This document shows, in pieces, positions 1-17,365 of a stretch of DNA of 64,000 bases. Both the position numbers and the translations under genes were made by a program. Source of the DNA: Eucommia ulmoides (taxonomy: Eukaryota > Streptophyta > Magnoliopsida > Garryales > Eucommiaceae); NCBI GenBank assembly GCA_016647705.1, contig CM028330.1, positions 49,478,897-49,542,896 of the forward strand, written 5' to 3'. Positions within the stretch are counted from its first letter, which is position 1. Every line of letters starts with the position of its first letter. The notes below the pieces were generated by a model. It ran no database searches and was not told the origin of the DNA. It saw only the letters and a program-made list of their open reading frames with translations.

Positions 1-942
1 CACGACATACATCCAACAATGTTAAATTAAAGAAGTTATTATTTATAAATTAGCTCCCAAGCCTTCAACCAACCCTAATTAGTCAACATAATATATTTAG
101 TCCAACAATTGAACAAATTGACCTTCAAATTAGGACTTAGAGTTTAGGATTCCACACAATCCTTATTCACAAATGTAGTAATTTTAATCTCAATTAAAGA
201 ACTTGATCTTTACCAATTGAGCCCTAATGTTTTTAAATATGTCCTAATATACAGAGATATTCAAATTTATATTATATCAACTGGTGAATTGCGTAATTGA
301 ATTGTGAAATTATAACCCTCATTCATCACTGACACCCGTGGGTTTGAGGTCCCAATGCCTTCAAGATGATTTTTTGCCCAAATTAATGTCGTCACCGAAC
401 ACATTTGTGGTGCCACAACTAGAACATACACAAAATGCATTACAAATTCATATTTTCAAAATAATTTTCATTTATCATATGCTACCTACCATTTACTTGT
501 TCCACCAATATACAAAATACATTTCATGCAAAATACAATTTCATTGAAGCATTTATACAAAAAGTTAGTTCGCACAAGACTTGATAACAGACCCAACCAT
601 TATTTTCTAATAATTGATTACAGACAAGATCGACCAAAAATACAATAAAAAATCAAAATAACGACTTGATGGTTTTTTTCTTTCTTATGGACATTTCTTC
701 AAATACTTTGTGCGCTATTGTCCATGCAAACCATCCAAGTAATGACCCAAGACACAATAAGGAGCACTAGATGATCATTTCCCTTCTTATTTACATTCGT
801 ATGATCTCTTCAAGTTTGTTTTTCTTCTTTTGCAATACAAGAATTATGTGGCTTGCTCTAAGATCCAAGGGATCATCGTACCAGAGAAAAGAACCCACAT
901 GATGCCCATTTTCTCTGATACAACTAGAAATGTTATTTCAAA

Positions 943-978
<36 letters not shown>

Positions 979-1655
979 ATAAAATTCCTTCTATTTTTAA
1001 GTTTAGTGAAACAAGAACAAAATAATTAAGTCAAATCTTATAAAAAGACCATACCTTAGTTCACATAGTTTAAAAACATTCAACCGGGATTCAAGTCCAT
1101 CCATGAAGTTATCATGATTATCCGTCATAATTAATTTTGACTTGCTCATCAATCTTTCTTCATTTTTCTCTCTCTCTCTGAAGTTTTTTCTTCTAATATA
1201 TTAAAATGAATCTTAGGATTAAAAAGACTCTTAAAGATTGAAATAAATGAGGAACGAAAACCTAGTTTAACAGATCATATCGGTCTCATCAGATAAAACA
1301 CTGGTATTTGAGGAATGAAAATCGACTTCAAAAGATAATATTAGTACCACCAGTTAAAATACCGATGCCACCAACATTTTTTATTACAACTAGTTTCAGA
1401 TGAACTTGCAAATTTGTTCAATACACTAGTAGTTTTTGTAATAAATCTTGTAAAAATAATTTGTAAATTTTTGAGTGACCGATTATCTGTGAGCGAAAAA
1501 GTATCTAGAAATTCATACTTTGACTATTCAAAAATATTTGAATAGAACATGGATGGTTGAAATTGGAGCACATGATGTGTGATTGAATATAAATAATTAA
1601 AATTGTATAAGATATTTATATTTTCAAAATTAATGTACATACATTTCAATCCAAT
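1..1655. other. AT-rich intergenic DNA, no gene seen
   Basis: No open reading frame here looks coding, and no known repeat boundary could be fixed. It is AT-rich and contains a 29-base poly-A run at about 948-976 and a short CT microsatellite near 1170-1180. The small open frame at 338-547 has no recognisable domain and an AT-driven composition, so it was not called. Confidence 0.6.
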
Positions 1656-2123
1656 TACGGTATGTTTGGTTGGGTAGAAAAAAGAGTGAACGGAAAAATA
1701 AAAAATCGGTGGAAAATGGAAAAAAATAAAGAATAAAAAATCTTGTTTGGTAAGAAAGGAAAATGGGATGGCAAAAAAAAATAGATGAAAAAAAAAAAAA
1801 CTCTTATTTCTTTCATTTTCCTTTCAAATTTAGGATGAAAATTGAGAAAAAATGGTTGAATTTTGAGAAAAAAGTATCAAAATTACAATTATGCCCTTAT
1901 CTTTTTATATCTATTTATCCATTCATTTATATGGTTTTTGGATTTTTTTTTTATTTATTTTGATTTTATTTGTTAATAATTCACATATATTGTATTTAAC
2001 TTGAATGATCATTACTATTATAATAATATATTTAAGTTAATTATTTTCTTATTAGTCAGTGAATTACTCATTTTTATATGATTTGAAATTGATAAAGTCC
2101 AAAAATAGTTTACCGAACACGTC
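1656..2123. mobile_element. MITE-like element
   Basis: The left end (1657-1674) reads ACGGTATGTTTGGTT and the right end (2108-2123) is its approximate inverted complement (AGTTTACCGAACACGTC). Between them is a low-complexity AT-rich interior with no coding capacity. Ends of the type GTGTTTGGT are common for plant hAT or PIF-derived MITEs. No clear target-site duplication was identified, so class is uncertain. Confidence 0.45.
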
Positions 2124-2798
2124 ACTCTATGATCCAGAGTGTTGAAAGTCTCCCAACTTGAATCTCTTCCTCAGCTTAGGTTTTTGCAAAACAGTGCACC
2201 GTCGGTGGGCTTGTCGACGTTGCACATCCGGTGTGAGAATTAATCTATGATTTTTCAATAGAATTTGACAGAGTGGTGGTTAGGAAAAAGTGTACATACC
2301 CGATTAGACCATCTTTCTTGTATTTATAATCTTCCCTGATTCTCGGCCCGTCGCCGTTAAGGTGGTGACAATCGTGGAGGCGTGGGTTTAGGGGCCTTTA
2401 CTTAGGAGAGGTAATGACTCTTTCATACTTAGCGGGAGGGACATTTCAATTGCTCCCGAGTAGAAGTTGTGTCGGTTCTCTCGTCTGAGGACATGGCCCT
2501 GATCTGGGTATAGAGTTGAAGCCAGGGGGCCTTTCTATCATGGTTGGCTCGGTGTCATAATTGTCTTCTTCAGGGTAGAATATTTCCCAGGGCAATGTGC
2601 ATGCTCAGAAGATCGTTTTGATCCTTGTGCTAAGCACATGCCCTTGAACATGTGACACTGATGTGGGTTTTGTAAGATTTTCCTTATGAGAAATATTGAT
2701 AGTAGATTTTTTTTATTATTTTATAATATGTAAGGGTAAAATAATAAATTAAATAAGTATAATTTTTGAAAAAATTGGTGAAAAATATATTTTTTTTT
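2124..2798. other. Unclassified intergenic sequence, possibly an old LTR
   Basis: Higher GC than its surroundings, with a TATA-like stretch (GTATTTATAATC) near 2319-2330 and no coding frame. It begins near TGTTGAAAGTCTC (about 2139), which resembles some LTR starts, but no matching end, primer site or target duplication was found. Treated as unclassified. Confidence 0.25.
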
Positions 2799-3434
2799 TA
2801 AGTCTAATTGGTGAAAAGTCCTTTTGTATTATTAGATTTTGATTTAATCCTTTAAATTAGATTTCATTTGTGTTTTAATCCCGCATTGCAGGAATTGTAG
2901 GGATATTGCAGGAATTGTAGGGAGTCTTTTAATGAGTACATTCGATTTTTATAGTAAATTCTGTTACATGTAACTAATGTTAGTTATAATTTCATAATGT
3001 TACTTTTCACACATATTTGAGCATTTTTAGTTACATGTGTTTATATAATATTAGTTACATGTTACAATATATATATATATATATATATAAGATTTTGTGA
3101 CGTTACTGAAAAAATATCAAATTTTTTAGTTACATATCAGAGACATGTAATTAAAAAGTTATATATTATTAAAACATGTAACTGAAAAATATCAAACTTT
3201 TTAGTTACATATCAGAGACATGTAACTAAAAAGTTACATATTATTGAAATATGTAACTGGAAAAAAAAAAAAAAAATTAGTTACCTGTAACTAATACAGT
3301 GATATTACACAGAAAATAGTTACATGTAACTAACGCGTGATTATCACATGAGTAAGGCTTCCACGTTTTTAAAAGAGATGAGACTAAATTAAAAGTTTTT
3401 ACCACATGTAGGATTTTTGACCAATTAGAACTTA
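2799..3434. mobile_element. MITE with palindromic AGTTACATGTAACT repeats (copy 1)
   Basis: Terminal inverted repeats of about 22 bases: the left (2799-2821) begins TAAGTCTAATTGGTGAAAAG and the right (3411-3433) ends ACCAATTAGAACTTA. The interior carries at least six full or partial copies of the self-complementary word AGTTACATGTAACT (for example near 2965, 3053, 3202, 3317) and a TA microsatellite at 3070-3090. No coding frame. A related element lies in intron 3 of the protease gene (5517-6070). Confidence 0.6.
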
Positions 3435-3479
3435 AATATAGGACCTCTTATCCATTGTCCCATAATTTTTTCCTTTTTT

Positions 3480-3745
3480 TTTTTTTTTATCTAGTATAAC
3501 TCTCCCACCCAAGTAGCAGGGACCGGTCCGTCCAAGAAGAAGTTAACGAGGCATATCATGGGGGGTAAAGAGGGTCCCGATTGAGGGAGCGCAAAGCCTT
3601 CCGCCAACCGACTTCTTATACGATGAAACTCAGTCCATCCACTATTTAAGAGGGGGAAACAGAGAGGTAGTAAGTTGCCCGCTTGTAGCAAGTTCTTACG
3701 GGACGTAGCTAAGCCTTTCGAAGGACATCCTTCTATGTCAAAGAT
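3480..3745. other. GC-richer insert, possible organelle-derived DNA
   Basis: This 260-base block has about 50% GC, between AT-rich flanks (poly-T on the left, GTT repeats on the right at about 3781-3820). Its style (GCCCGCTTGTAGCAAGTTC, AAGCCTTTCGAAGGAC) resembles plant mitochondrial spacer DNA, which suggests a nuclear mitochondrial insertion. This is recognition by style only. The short minus-strand frame inside shows no domain. Confidence 0.2.
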
Positions 3746-4129
3746 ATCTTACCCCAGCAAGGAATCAAAGGATCCCTTTTTTGTTTGTTGTTGTTGTTGT
3801 TGTTTTTGTTTTTATTTTTGTTTTTAGTGGTTTTTTTTTGGGGGCGGGGACCCCTAACAAATGATTTTTTATTGTGAGAGAAAGGACAATTTTTTAACAA
3901 TCTTATTACCGTTGTAACGGAATCAAGTTGCACACCACATCATCGCCTACATCACCATTGATATTTTCGTGGAAGTAACCATGAAATTATAATAACAAGC
4001 AGCGTAATCGTGATCGTCCAAAGGCAGATGGGTCCCAGCAGTGGGCCCAAATGATGACATTTAGGCGGGGGTCATTTCCATCGGCCAATAAAAACCCAAT
4101 CCACCCGCATTTCTCACACTCCATAGTTA

Positions 4130-4134
<5 letters not shown>

Positions 4135-4161
<27 letters not shown>

Positions 4162-4201
4162 GCCCCCAACAAGTCCGGAGAAAAGCTCAGCGAACCACAC
4201 G
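4135..4201 (+). promoter_or_regulatory. 5' UTR with CT microsatellite upstream of the protease
   Basis: A (CT)13 run occupies 4135-4161, followed by 40 bases of leader to the ATG at 4202. Pyrimidine patches of this kind are typical of plant core promoters and leaders close to the transcription start. No strong TATA box is seen just upstream, so this may be a TATA-less, CT-rich promoter. The sequence between 3850 and 4130 is the probable proximal promoter. Confidence 0.5.
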
Positions 4202-9106
<4,905 letters not shown>

Positions 9107-9650
9107 TTGTTGGTGAAGGAACAGAAAGCTCCGGCTGGTCTATGTAGGATGTGTTGTATAAATCTAGTCATGTTGTTGTCTTGATGACTGCAGCATCTGT
9201 CTTCTATCTTATAAAGCTGGAAAGGGTCGTGTTAGTACAAGGTCGAGTTCAGGATTGAATATATATATATATAAAGAAGAAAAAAAAATCAATCAGAAAT
9301 TGCTCCCACAAGAAGCTGTGCTTAAAGTTTACATGAACACGAGAAGGTTCTAGTTGTAAATTTTCATTATAATAGTAATACGCTCTCTTTTTTCCATCAT
9401 TACATGGTTGGTTACATCGTATTGTGCTCTGCTTGAGCTGTTCCTCCTATCTATGAAATGTTTGAATCATGTCTAGCTTAGATTGTTTTCTTGAAAAGAT
9501 GACAATTCAGAAAAATGTAGTCCTCTGTAGTTTCATTAGGATATCCACTTTTTGTATGATGGGATCTGAAATCTTGCTCTCTTCCCTATTTGTTGTGACA
9601 TTGGCACACTAATAAACTAGAGTAGTTTACAAATTTTCCATTCGAGTCTG
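9107..9650 (+). other. 3' flank of the protease gene
   Basis: Holds the presumed 3' UTR after the TAA at 9104-9106. Possible poly-A signals include AATATATATATA near 9258 and AATAGTAATA near 9370. No second gene is seen before the LTR that starts at 9651. Confidence 0.5.
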
Positions 9651-10654
9651 TGTCATGGTCTGCCAACATAGCCGTGACTTCCCATGCAAATGGTTGGAAA
9701 TCGTTCAGCATCACCAAGATTGCTTTAGTACTAGAGAAGTCGGTGTTTATTCCATGATTGGCATTTCTGTAAATATGATGTTTGAGGCTAAGATGGTCAT
9801 GAGATTTATATTGGAAGAAATAAATGTTCCTAGAAGAAAGTGAGTTCAGACGGTTCGTAAATAAGATGTCGTTTGCTTAGAAAAAGGCCATTATGTCTCT
9901 CGTAACACATTGATGTCCATTGGTGTCACTTGAAAAAAATTGTTTAAGGTGTTGTAAGGGGGAAGCCTTAGCGAGCTATGTGCCACCCCCTTGTGCCGCT
10001 ACCTCGCCATTGAGTGAGTATCCTGGGGGCAACCTTGGGTCTAAATCTTGGCATGTCTAATGAGTGTCTTAAGTCCTTATAAGATCTAAGAGCCTTATAG
10101 GCAATACTATGCAAAGGTCTATGATCGGTATTGGGCGCTCAACTCTCAATAGAGGTTTAGGAGCTCTTCCCCTCTGACTCACACTACACCATTTTGGGGA
10201 CTCACTCTTGGAACCGTTTGGGCTATGGAGATATCACCAGAATCCCATGTGCCGACTTGTGGTTTTTGCTTGGATTCACCTTGCCTACAAGGGTTCATTG
10301 CTTTAGGACATGCGGTCGTGGGGTGGCGCTGCATTTTTGTTACTTTCGTTGGGAATCAGACTAAGCCAAAGATTGTGATATTGCTCTCATTGAGGCTATC
10401 AGGCCTCCTAGCCATCTTAAGCGTGTTAAAGAGCCACGATACACAAGTAGTGTGCCTACAGGATAGTGTAGTGATCTAGTGTCGTGGCAAGCACAAGAGA
10501 ATGAACTACTCTTCAAAGAAGCTCACAATAAGGAACGAGATGAAATCGAGTTCGTAGAAAATTTAGATAGTATTTAGGCTTACCTTCATTTGGTGGGATA
10601 TAAGCTGTCGCATGGTCTTTCATTCAACTGCGCCAAAATGGTTGGACCGCGACA
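9651..10654 (+). mobile_element. LTR of a truncated retrotransposon (copy 1)
   Basis: A 1-kb block beginning TGTCATGGTCTGCC and ending GGACCGCGACA, matching over its full length the solo LTR at 54882-55874. It is followed at once by ATTGGTATCAGAACC, a primer-binding site that resembles the complement of initiator methionine tRNA, so it is a 5' LTR in + orientation. No second LTR is present in the next kilobase, so the element is truncated. The small open frames inside are not conserved between the two copies. Confidence 0.8.
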
Positions 10655-10656
10655 AT

Positions 10657-10669
10657 TGGTATCAGAACC
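10657..10669 (+). other. Primer-binding site, initiator-Met tRNA type
   Basis: TGGTATCAGAACC lies two bases after the LTR end. Plant retrotransposons commonly use TGGTATCAGAGCC; one base differs here. Confidence 0.75.
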
Positions 10670-11522
10670 AAAACGCCTCTTGCGAGGTGTATTTAGATTG
10701 GAAGAGTACTCAAGCTAGTAGCGAAAGACTTCTAGAATCCTAATACTATTTGGAATAAGGAGCAATACATGTATTGTACCTAGAAATGGGAATTTTGTTG
10801 TATCCTAGACCGCAACAAGACTAGGTACTACTTGATTTGGTGCTCCAGCTTTAAAATGCTTCACAAGCCCACATACAATATTTTGTTTTGGGAGTATTTT
10901 TGCTGATTGAGATATGTTTTGAGGATGCTTTACAGCAACTCACAGGTTTCAGAAGCAATGGGAAAGACAATAGTTAGGAAAATCGAGTTTGATCAGTTGC
11001 TATGTTGTTGGGTACTAATTTGTGGAGGATGGACTTCGTGCATTATAGGGGCAATGCCCACTTCAAGTCTTCACTTCTTACCATTGCTGACAACTTTTAG
11101 TAAGGTTGGGGGAAGACTTATTGTGACAATGTTAAGTTCGTAGGTCTCAACCATGTGAAACCAGAGTTGTAGGTTGGTTAGGGTTACGAAAAGTTAGTTA
11201 CTGAAAGTCCTTCGCGAGGGGAGGAAAATTGTTTCTTTGCTCGAGAGACTTCCACAGTGAAAATCTCTATTCGACCTATGTGCCATGATGGTCTGACTAC
11301 GAGAGCCTTACCCTGTGAGTTGGTGCACCCAAGAGTGGTGCCATCAAGAAAGTAGTTGTCATGGAGACACACTCTCGAGGGGGTGTATTGATGATAAACT
11401 TTGTCCCTTGTGTTGGGACGTCTTTCATATGGGACTGGCCTGAGGGTCTGAATATTGTACCTTGTTCATTTCCTATAGGAATTTTGGGTACCATACCTGA
11501 GTGAGTAGTTTACATTGGTTCG
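10670..11522 (+). mobile_element. Internal remnant of the truncated retrotransposon
   Basis: Sequence between the primer site and the start of the tandem array. Only short frames are open and no gag, protease, reverse transcriptase or integrase motif was recognised. The right boundary is taken from the start of the satellite-like repeats and is approximate. Confidence 0.4.
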
Positions 11523-12530
11523 TTGTGCCATTACGATTTTTTCCCATTACGAAAAAAAACATTGTTTGATAAGGTAGTGAAAACAATCGATCTAAAAACT
11601 CTAAATCGTGAAATTTTCAAAGGCTATAGCATATTACAAAATTTCAATTTTTCTAATTTTTTTAAAACACTCAAAATCGTGAAAATGTTGAAAGGTCACG
11701 AAACCCCCGGATTTCGATACCATTATAAGAAAACAAACATTTAATAGGGTAACATAAGCAATTGATCGAAAACTCAATTCAAATGCTATAATACACTGAA
11801 AAATTCCAAAATTGCTTTTTTTAAATACTCAACATCGCGAAATTTTGAAAAACTAACACTCACGAAATCTCCCGATTTCGATACCACTGCGAGAAAATAT
11901 TTTTTGATTGATTAACAAAAGAAATTTATCTGAAACTCAAAATCGAGAATTTTTCAAAGGCAATATCGCACACTGAAAACTTCCAATTTCGCTACTCTTT
12001 TTTTTTAAAAAAAAACCCTCAAAATCTTGAAATTTTGAAAGGTTAAAACTCGTAAACCTTCCGATTTTGCTCCTATGATTACAAAACAACATTTGATAAG
12101 GTTACAAAAGCAATTGATTCAAAATTCAAAAGCGTGAAATTTTCAAAAGTTAGCATACCGAAAAAATTCCAATTTCACTATTTTGTTGAAATACTCAAGA
12201 TCGTAAAATTTTAAAATATTAAAACTCACAAAACCCTCTAATTTTTTTCCATTACGACAAAATATCATTTGATAGGGTGATGGAAGCAATTAATCTGAAA
12301 TTCAAAATCATGAAATTTTCAAAGGAAAAATCTCAATTTTGTTAATTTTTTTAAACACTCGAAATCAGAAAATTTTGAAAGATTAAGACTCACAAAACCC
12401 CCTGATTTCAATACCATTACGAGAAAACAACATTTGATAGGGTAACGGAAGCAATTGATCAAGGACTCAAAATCGTGAAATGTTCAAAGGCATTTACCGA
12501 AAAATCTTGATTTTGCTAATTTTTTTTAAA
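11523..12530. repeat. Degenerate tandem array, about 175-bp period (left part)
   Basis: About six diverged units recur near 11544, 11720, 11883, 12071, 12249 and 12413, each containing CCATTACGAGAAAACAACAT, then ATTTGATAGGGTAAC, TCAAAATCGTGAAATTTTCA and a poly-T block before AAACACTC. The same unit resumes at about 30710-31010 on the other side of the Ogre-like insertion. It is noncoding and much diverged between units. Confidence 0.75.
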
Positions 12531-12719
12531 CACACCTTTCACTTTCCTCTCATCCTCCTTTGAAGCTCCCACTTTTTCTCCCGCTATAATGCAAGTGACC
12601 TTTCGCTTCGTTTCTTTCTTTCCCGTTTATGAAGTAAAGTCTGTCACCCATTCCTTCGCTTGTCACTTTAGTATATTTAAACTACTCTGCACTTGTTAAT
12701 ATAGTAGCTTTCAAATTCT
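12531..12719. other. Non-satellite flank of the Ogre-like insertion
   Basis: Short stretch between the array and the retroelement. The last five bases, ATTCT at 12715-12719, are the left target-site duplication of the element; the right copy is ATTCC at 30557-30561. Confidence 0.5.
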
Positions 12720-14936
12720 TGTAGACACGATATTTTGACCGTCCCGCAAAAAAAAAAAATTATGTTTTATTTTATAGTTTTATTTTTATTTTATTTTTTT
12801 CAAAAAATATAAAAATAAAGAAAAAGGGAAAAAAGAAAAATAAAAAATAGAAAAGACAGGAAAAAAAAAAGGAAAAAAATAAGAAATAAAAAATTAAAAT
12901 AAAAAAGAAAATAAAGAATAAAAGAAAAAGAAAAAAAATATTTCCCTTTCCTTGTCGAAATAGGAGTAGGTTTTTTTTTTTTTTTTTTTTTTCTCCCTGT
13001 TTTCTTTTCCCTTTCCTTTTGGATTTTGGTTTCATTTTCCTTGCTGAATAAGGACCAGGGTTTCTAGGATTTTCACTCCACATCCATCTCTATAAATAGG
13101 ATCCTCCTCCTCTTAGTTTAGACACAAAAATTCAGAGAGAAACCCTTCGAGGAGACGAACAAAAATTCAGGGAGAAACCCTTTGGGGAGATTCAAAAATT
13201 GAGAGGAGTCACCCCTAAAAAAGTGATTCTCAAAACCCTTTTGGGAAGCCGTCTGTAAGAGAGAAAAAACCCAAGCATTATTGGCCTAGAACATGTATAT
13301 TTTTGTTTATCTTTAATTTTTCAACTTATTTTATTTTCTTCGCAATTTAAATTCCTATAAGTTTTACTTCTTTTAGTTGTCCGATAACTAGATGAAAAAC
13401 ACCGGAATGAGGTTCTCATTCTCAATCTAAACTTTTGAGCGTTTAGACGAGGACACCCATATTTCACTGTATTTTTTTATTTTATTTTTTTACTTTTTTT
13501 TTATTTGTTTGCAATTCATAAAGAAAAAAAAAACTAAAAAGATAAGTCGTCCAATGATCCGATGAAAACACTTGGATGGATTTCTCGCGCTTAAACTTAA
13601 CCCCAAGTATTAGGTGAAGATTGTTTTCATTCTTTATTTTTTCTGTTTATTTATTTATTATTTTGTTATTAAAAATCTAAAAATAAAAAATATGAAAATC
13701 CAAAAAATAATAAAATCTTAGTCTATGGGAATTAATCCTTACGAATTTTAAGATGAATCCGACGATTCGATAAATCGAGGGAGAGTTTTCCATGACCCTA
13801 TTTCAATTCCCTAAGTAGAGTGGAATTTAGAAACATTTGGTTTTAAGAAATCTATTCCCTCGGGATTTCTTTGAATTAATTGGGCAAACTTAAAATAGAC
13901 GTTATGTGCATCAATCTAGCATATTTATTTCATGTATCATTTAGAAGGCATGTTTAGGACACTTGCATCACTTACATCCTTTTATTACATATAGTTTCCT
14001 TTAGACTTCATAATCCATATTTACTTCTTGTATTATTTAGATGGCATGTTTAGGACACTTTCACCACTTACACCCTTTATATATATATATTTCATTGCAT
14101 ATAGTTTTTTTTTAGAATTCATAATACATATTACTTCTTCTCATTTAGTCACGACGCATACACTACTTACACTTTTTTCATATATATTAAATAATTAAAT
14201 CATTACCACGCATAATCATGTTAATTTATGTAGTGTTCCCTATTTAATTGTCATATTCATATCATTTTGCATTTGCATGTTTAAATTAACCCCTTTAGTT
14301 TTTAGATCACTTTTGCATAAAAAAAATAAAAATAGAATTCATCTAATGTTAGTTTTTGCATTCATATTCTCACACTTATCCACCTATTTTATTTTGCCTA
14401 GTTAAATAAAAAGAAATCTCTTGGAAACATACATAACATTTTCCAGGGACCATCCTTGTCGAATCCTTAATATTTGATAAGAGGTCATACCGAGGGAAAC
14501 ATTCTCAAAAATACAAAAAATTGTCCCACCTTATTTTTGAAAATACCACAAAGATTTCATAAGAAGGAAATTGTTTCAAAATAAAATAAAACGTTCGAAC
14601 TAAACTAATTGGACTTAATGTGATATAAGGTATTGTCTTCGAACAGACGTCTTGGGCTGCCTAACACCTTCCTCGAGCATAACCCACTAGCCTTTAAATG
14701 AATCTTTGGTTTGATCGTATTTTTTTTAGTCAATTTTTACTTAGGCCTTTTAAAATTTGTTTTCTAAATTTCGGTGACCTAGCACACCATTTAAATCCGA
14801 TGTTAGGTGACAACTCCTTATTTTTAAACACGGCCTAAGTACTTTTTTGAGAAAATTGACCCCTTTAAAAACCCATTCTCTTTTAAGCTATTTATTATTT
14901 CATATTTTTTTCTTTTCAAAAAATCGAGGCGCGTCA
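12720..14936 (+). repeat. 5' LTR of the Ogre-like element
   Basis: Begins TGTAGACACGATATTTTGAC and ends GGCGCGTCA. It contains a TATA box (CTCTATAAATAGG, about 13089-13101) followed by the probable transcript leader. The same blocks recur in the 3' copy, for example GAGGACACCCA and GGGCAAACTTAAAATAGACG. Long A/T homopolymers lie near 12745-12990. Confidence 0.85.
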
Positions 14937-14938
14937 GT

Positions 14939-14956
14939 TGGCGACTCTGTTGGGGA
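14939..14956 (+). other. Primer-binding site of the Ogre-like element
   Basis: TGGCGACTCTGTTGGGGA starts two bases after the LTR. Ogre-type elements are known to use a TGGCGACTC-type site attributed to tRNA-Arg; the tRNA identity is from memory. Confidence 0.7.
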
Positions 14957-15489
14957 TAATTAGAGGGTCGAGCCTAATATGTCCAAATAAGTCCAACTAT
15001 TTCATGTCCGAATGTTATATATATATATAAAAGAAGAAAAGAAACAAACTTCACAACTTATTTGCAAAAATAGAAGGAATATATTGTTATAAACCCTCCG
15101 ACACAAGTACAGTCGTTTTGTCTCCATATTATCCCCACAAGATTCAATGAATACAAGATGTGGAAAGGGTTTTATACTTGATGGATTGATGATATCTTAG
15201 GAAGTCTTAAAAATCAAACGAGTTCAAAGTTTTCAATACCAATTAAGTAAAGAATTTTCATAAATCATTATTTGTTTTGATTGGTCATTATCGGAATTGA
15301 GAATGTCGAACTCGAATGGATTTTAAAACTTCCTAAGACCCATGTGGACTAATAAATAGATTTATTGTAAGAACAGGACGAGACAGAAAAATTGGTCCCA
15401 GAAAAGCAATTCCGGTTCTCCCCATCCAAGCTCCAATCTTTACTTGCAGCCGGGCCCAGACTCATTCTAGGATGACATAAGAAGGCAAT

Positions 15490-17365
15490 CCTGAATCTCC
15501 CTCTATGGCCTAAATGGCTCAGATGCAAGAAGCTATCAATATATTGAGGGAAAAGGTCAACGAACTTAGCCGACCTCAAGAGATGTCTATTCCTCCATCC
15601 AGTGGAACTCCTGTGACCGAATCACCAAGTAGAAACCATCCAAGTATTAGGATGGAGAACTCAGTGCCGAATACGAACCATGTCGGCCCAAACTTCGTGG
15701 TACCGGTGTATTATGGACCTTAGATAGGCCCTTATCCCTTTGCCTATGGAGCACCGGCATATCTCAGCCAGAGGCATGTCTATCAGACCTCACTTGATGG
15801 CCTAACCCCCTCTGAACCACAAATCCCCATTCACTCAAAGAGGGTTGTTGCTCCATCCAACGATCCTAATGCCAATCGACTGGCCCCGAACGTCGAAACC
15901 AAAAGTAGAGAAGAAGATAATGGACCCTTTTTGAACTTGGTTCTAAAAATGAAAGAATTGGAGAGAACCATGGAAGAATTTAAGAGGGAAAAACCCTCCA
16001 AAAAATGGGCATACAAGGAGCTGTCAATGCTACCTTGGGTAGTATACCCAAAAAACTTCGTAATTCCGGAGTTTACAAAGTATAACGGTACTAGCCTCCT
16101 AGAATGGCATGTCAGTATCTATAAGGAGGAGTTGGTATTTTTTGCACGGAACGAAGACCTTTACCTGAAGATGTTCTAGAAATCGTTGAAAGGACCGACT
16201 CTCAGCTAATATATGACCCTGGACCTATCACAGATCAAGAACTTTGAAGATCTGGTATAGGCATTTTGCAAGCAGTATGTGCATAACAAGGGTGTCGTGC
16301 CATACCGTAATACCCTATACTAGATATTGAAGAGAAAATATGAAAGTTTTTGAAGGTATACCGCCTACTGGAGGGAGGAAGCTACTAATTGCCTCTAGGC
16401 TGAGCGAGGAGGTTCAGTTAAAGATATTCAAGTTAATTTAGACACCGTCGTTCTATTGAGATCTCTCGAGCTTAGCAGTGGCTTCCTTCGGTGATATGAT
16501 CAAGCAAGCCGAGGTGACGGAAGAAGGAATAAGGAATGAAAAGATTGAAGGGGCCTGGCCCGATCTGATAAAGATATGACTTTTGCCAAATAAAAGAGAA
16601 GATTAAGTAGTTTTCGTTATTTTTCCCAGTAAACCCTTCACCAAAATAATCCCTAAGTTTCATGGCCCCCAAACTACCCGATCCAAAACAACCAGCACTG
16701 CAACCATCTCTCTCAAAATCAATAAAACCAATATTACCCCGAGAACCAACTATATTTCTAAATCCATCCTCGCTACTACCAGAACGCACATTCACCTTAC
16801 CAAAACCACACTCCCCAATACTACCCTTAAGCCTATCAAATACTCGTTTACCATACACCCTCATATCAGCCAAACCAAAACCCTCCACCTCAAATTCCTA
16901 ACCACACCCTAAAGCCAAAGACCCAATATCACCTAGGCTACCCACCTCGCGCTACTGGGGAAAACTTTCAAAATGATAAAAAAAAAAAAAAAAAAAAGAC
17001 CACTAGACCTTCCGATCTCCATCACTGAGCTATACCTGAAACAGTTTGAAGTAAGGGATACTGACGTCGTTTCCATCCTATGAGCCAAAGCCAGAAAGTA
17101 AATCTACTTCTTCAAATGCTTTCTGTGAGTACCATTCTGGAATTAAGGGACATAAGACTGAGCAGTGCTTCGAACTAAAAGACAAAATCCAAGAGTTCAT
17201 ATTGATGGGCGCCATAACATTCCCCAACAGAAAGATTGAGTATGCTACGCCAAATTGCCAACTGAATCCACTGCCTGAGCATGCACCTTCGAGGAGTAGT
17301 GAAGTCAATCTTTACCTTAGCGGAGATGGGAGCGAGTTATGTGCTCAAGGCTCGAGTTGAAAAAT
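15490..17365 (+). pseudogene. Degenerate gag of the Ogre-like element
   Basis: Virus-like coat protein gene of the retrotransposon, broken by several stop codons and frame changes. Readable pieces in order: a coiled segment beginning MAQMQEAINILREKVNEL (15514); a block around PKNFVIPEFTKYNGTS (about 16045-16100), typical of the Tat/Ogre capsid region; then QKSLKGPTLS-stop-YMTLDL and FCKQYVHNKG (16175-16300), typical of the capsid core; a proline-rich linker (about 16660-16900); and a knuckle-like CEYHSGIKGHKTEQC near 17118-17162. In-frame stops at about 15721, 16177 and 16207 show it is not functional. No protease or polymerase follows. Confidence 0.75.

Noticed and set aside
10225..10479. 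84-codon open frame with Cys residues in the LTR
   Set aside because: Lies in an LTR; the sister copy at 54882-55874 does not preserve the frame.
12772..13083. Phe-rich minus-strand open frame
   Set aside because: Translation of A/T homopolymers in the Ogre-like 5' LTR.
16472..16901. Open frames on both strands over the proline-rich gag linker
   Set aside because: The minus-strand frame is open because the + strand is poor in G; the + strand context of capsid-like and knuckle-like pieces explains the region.
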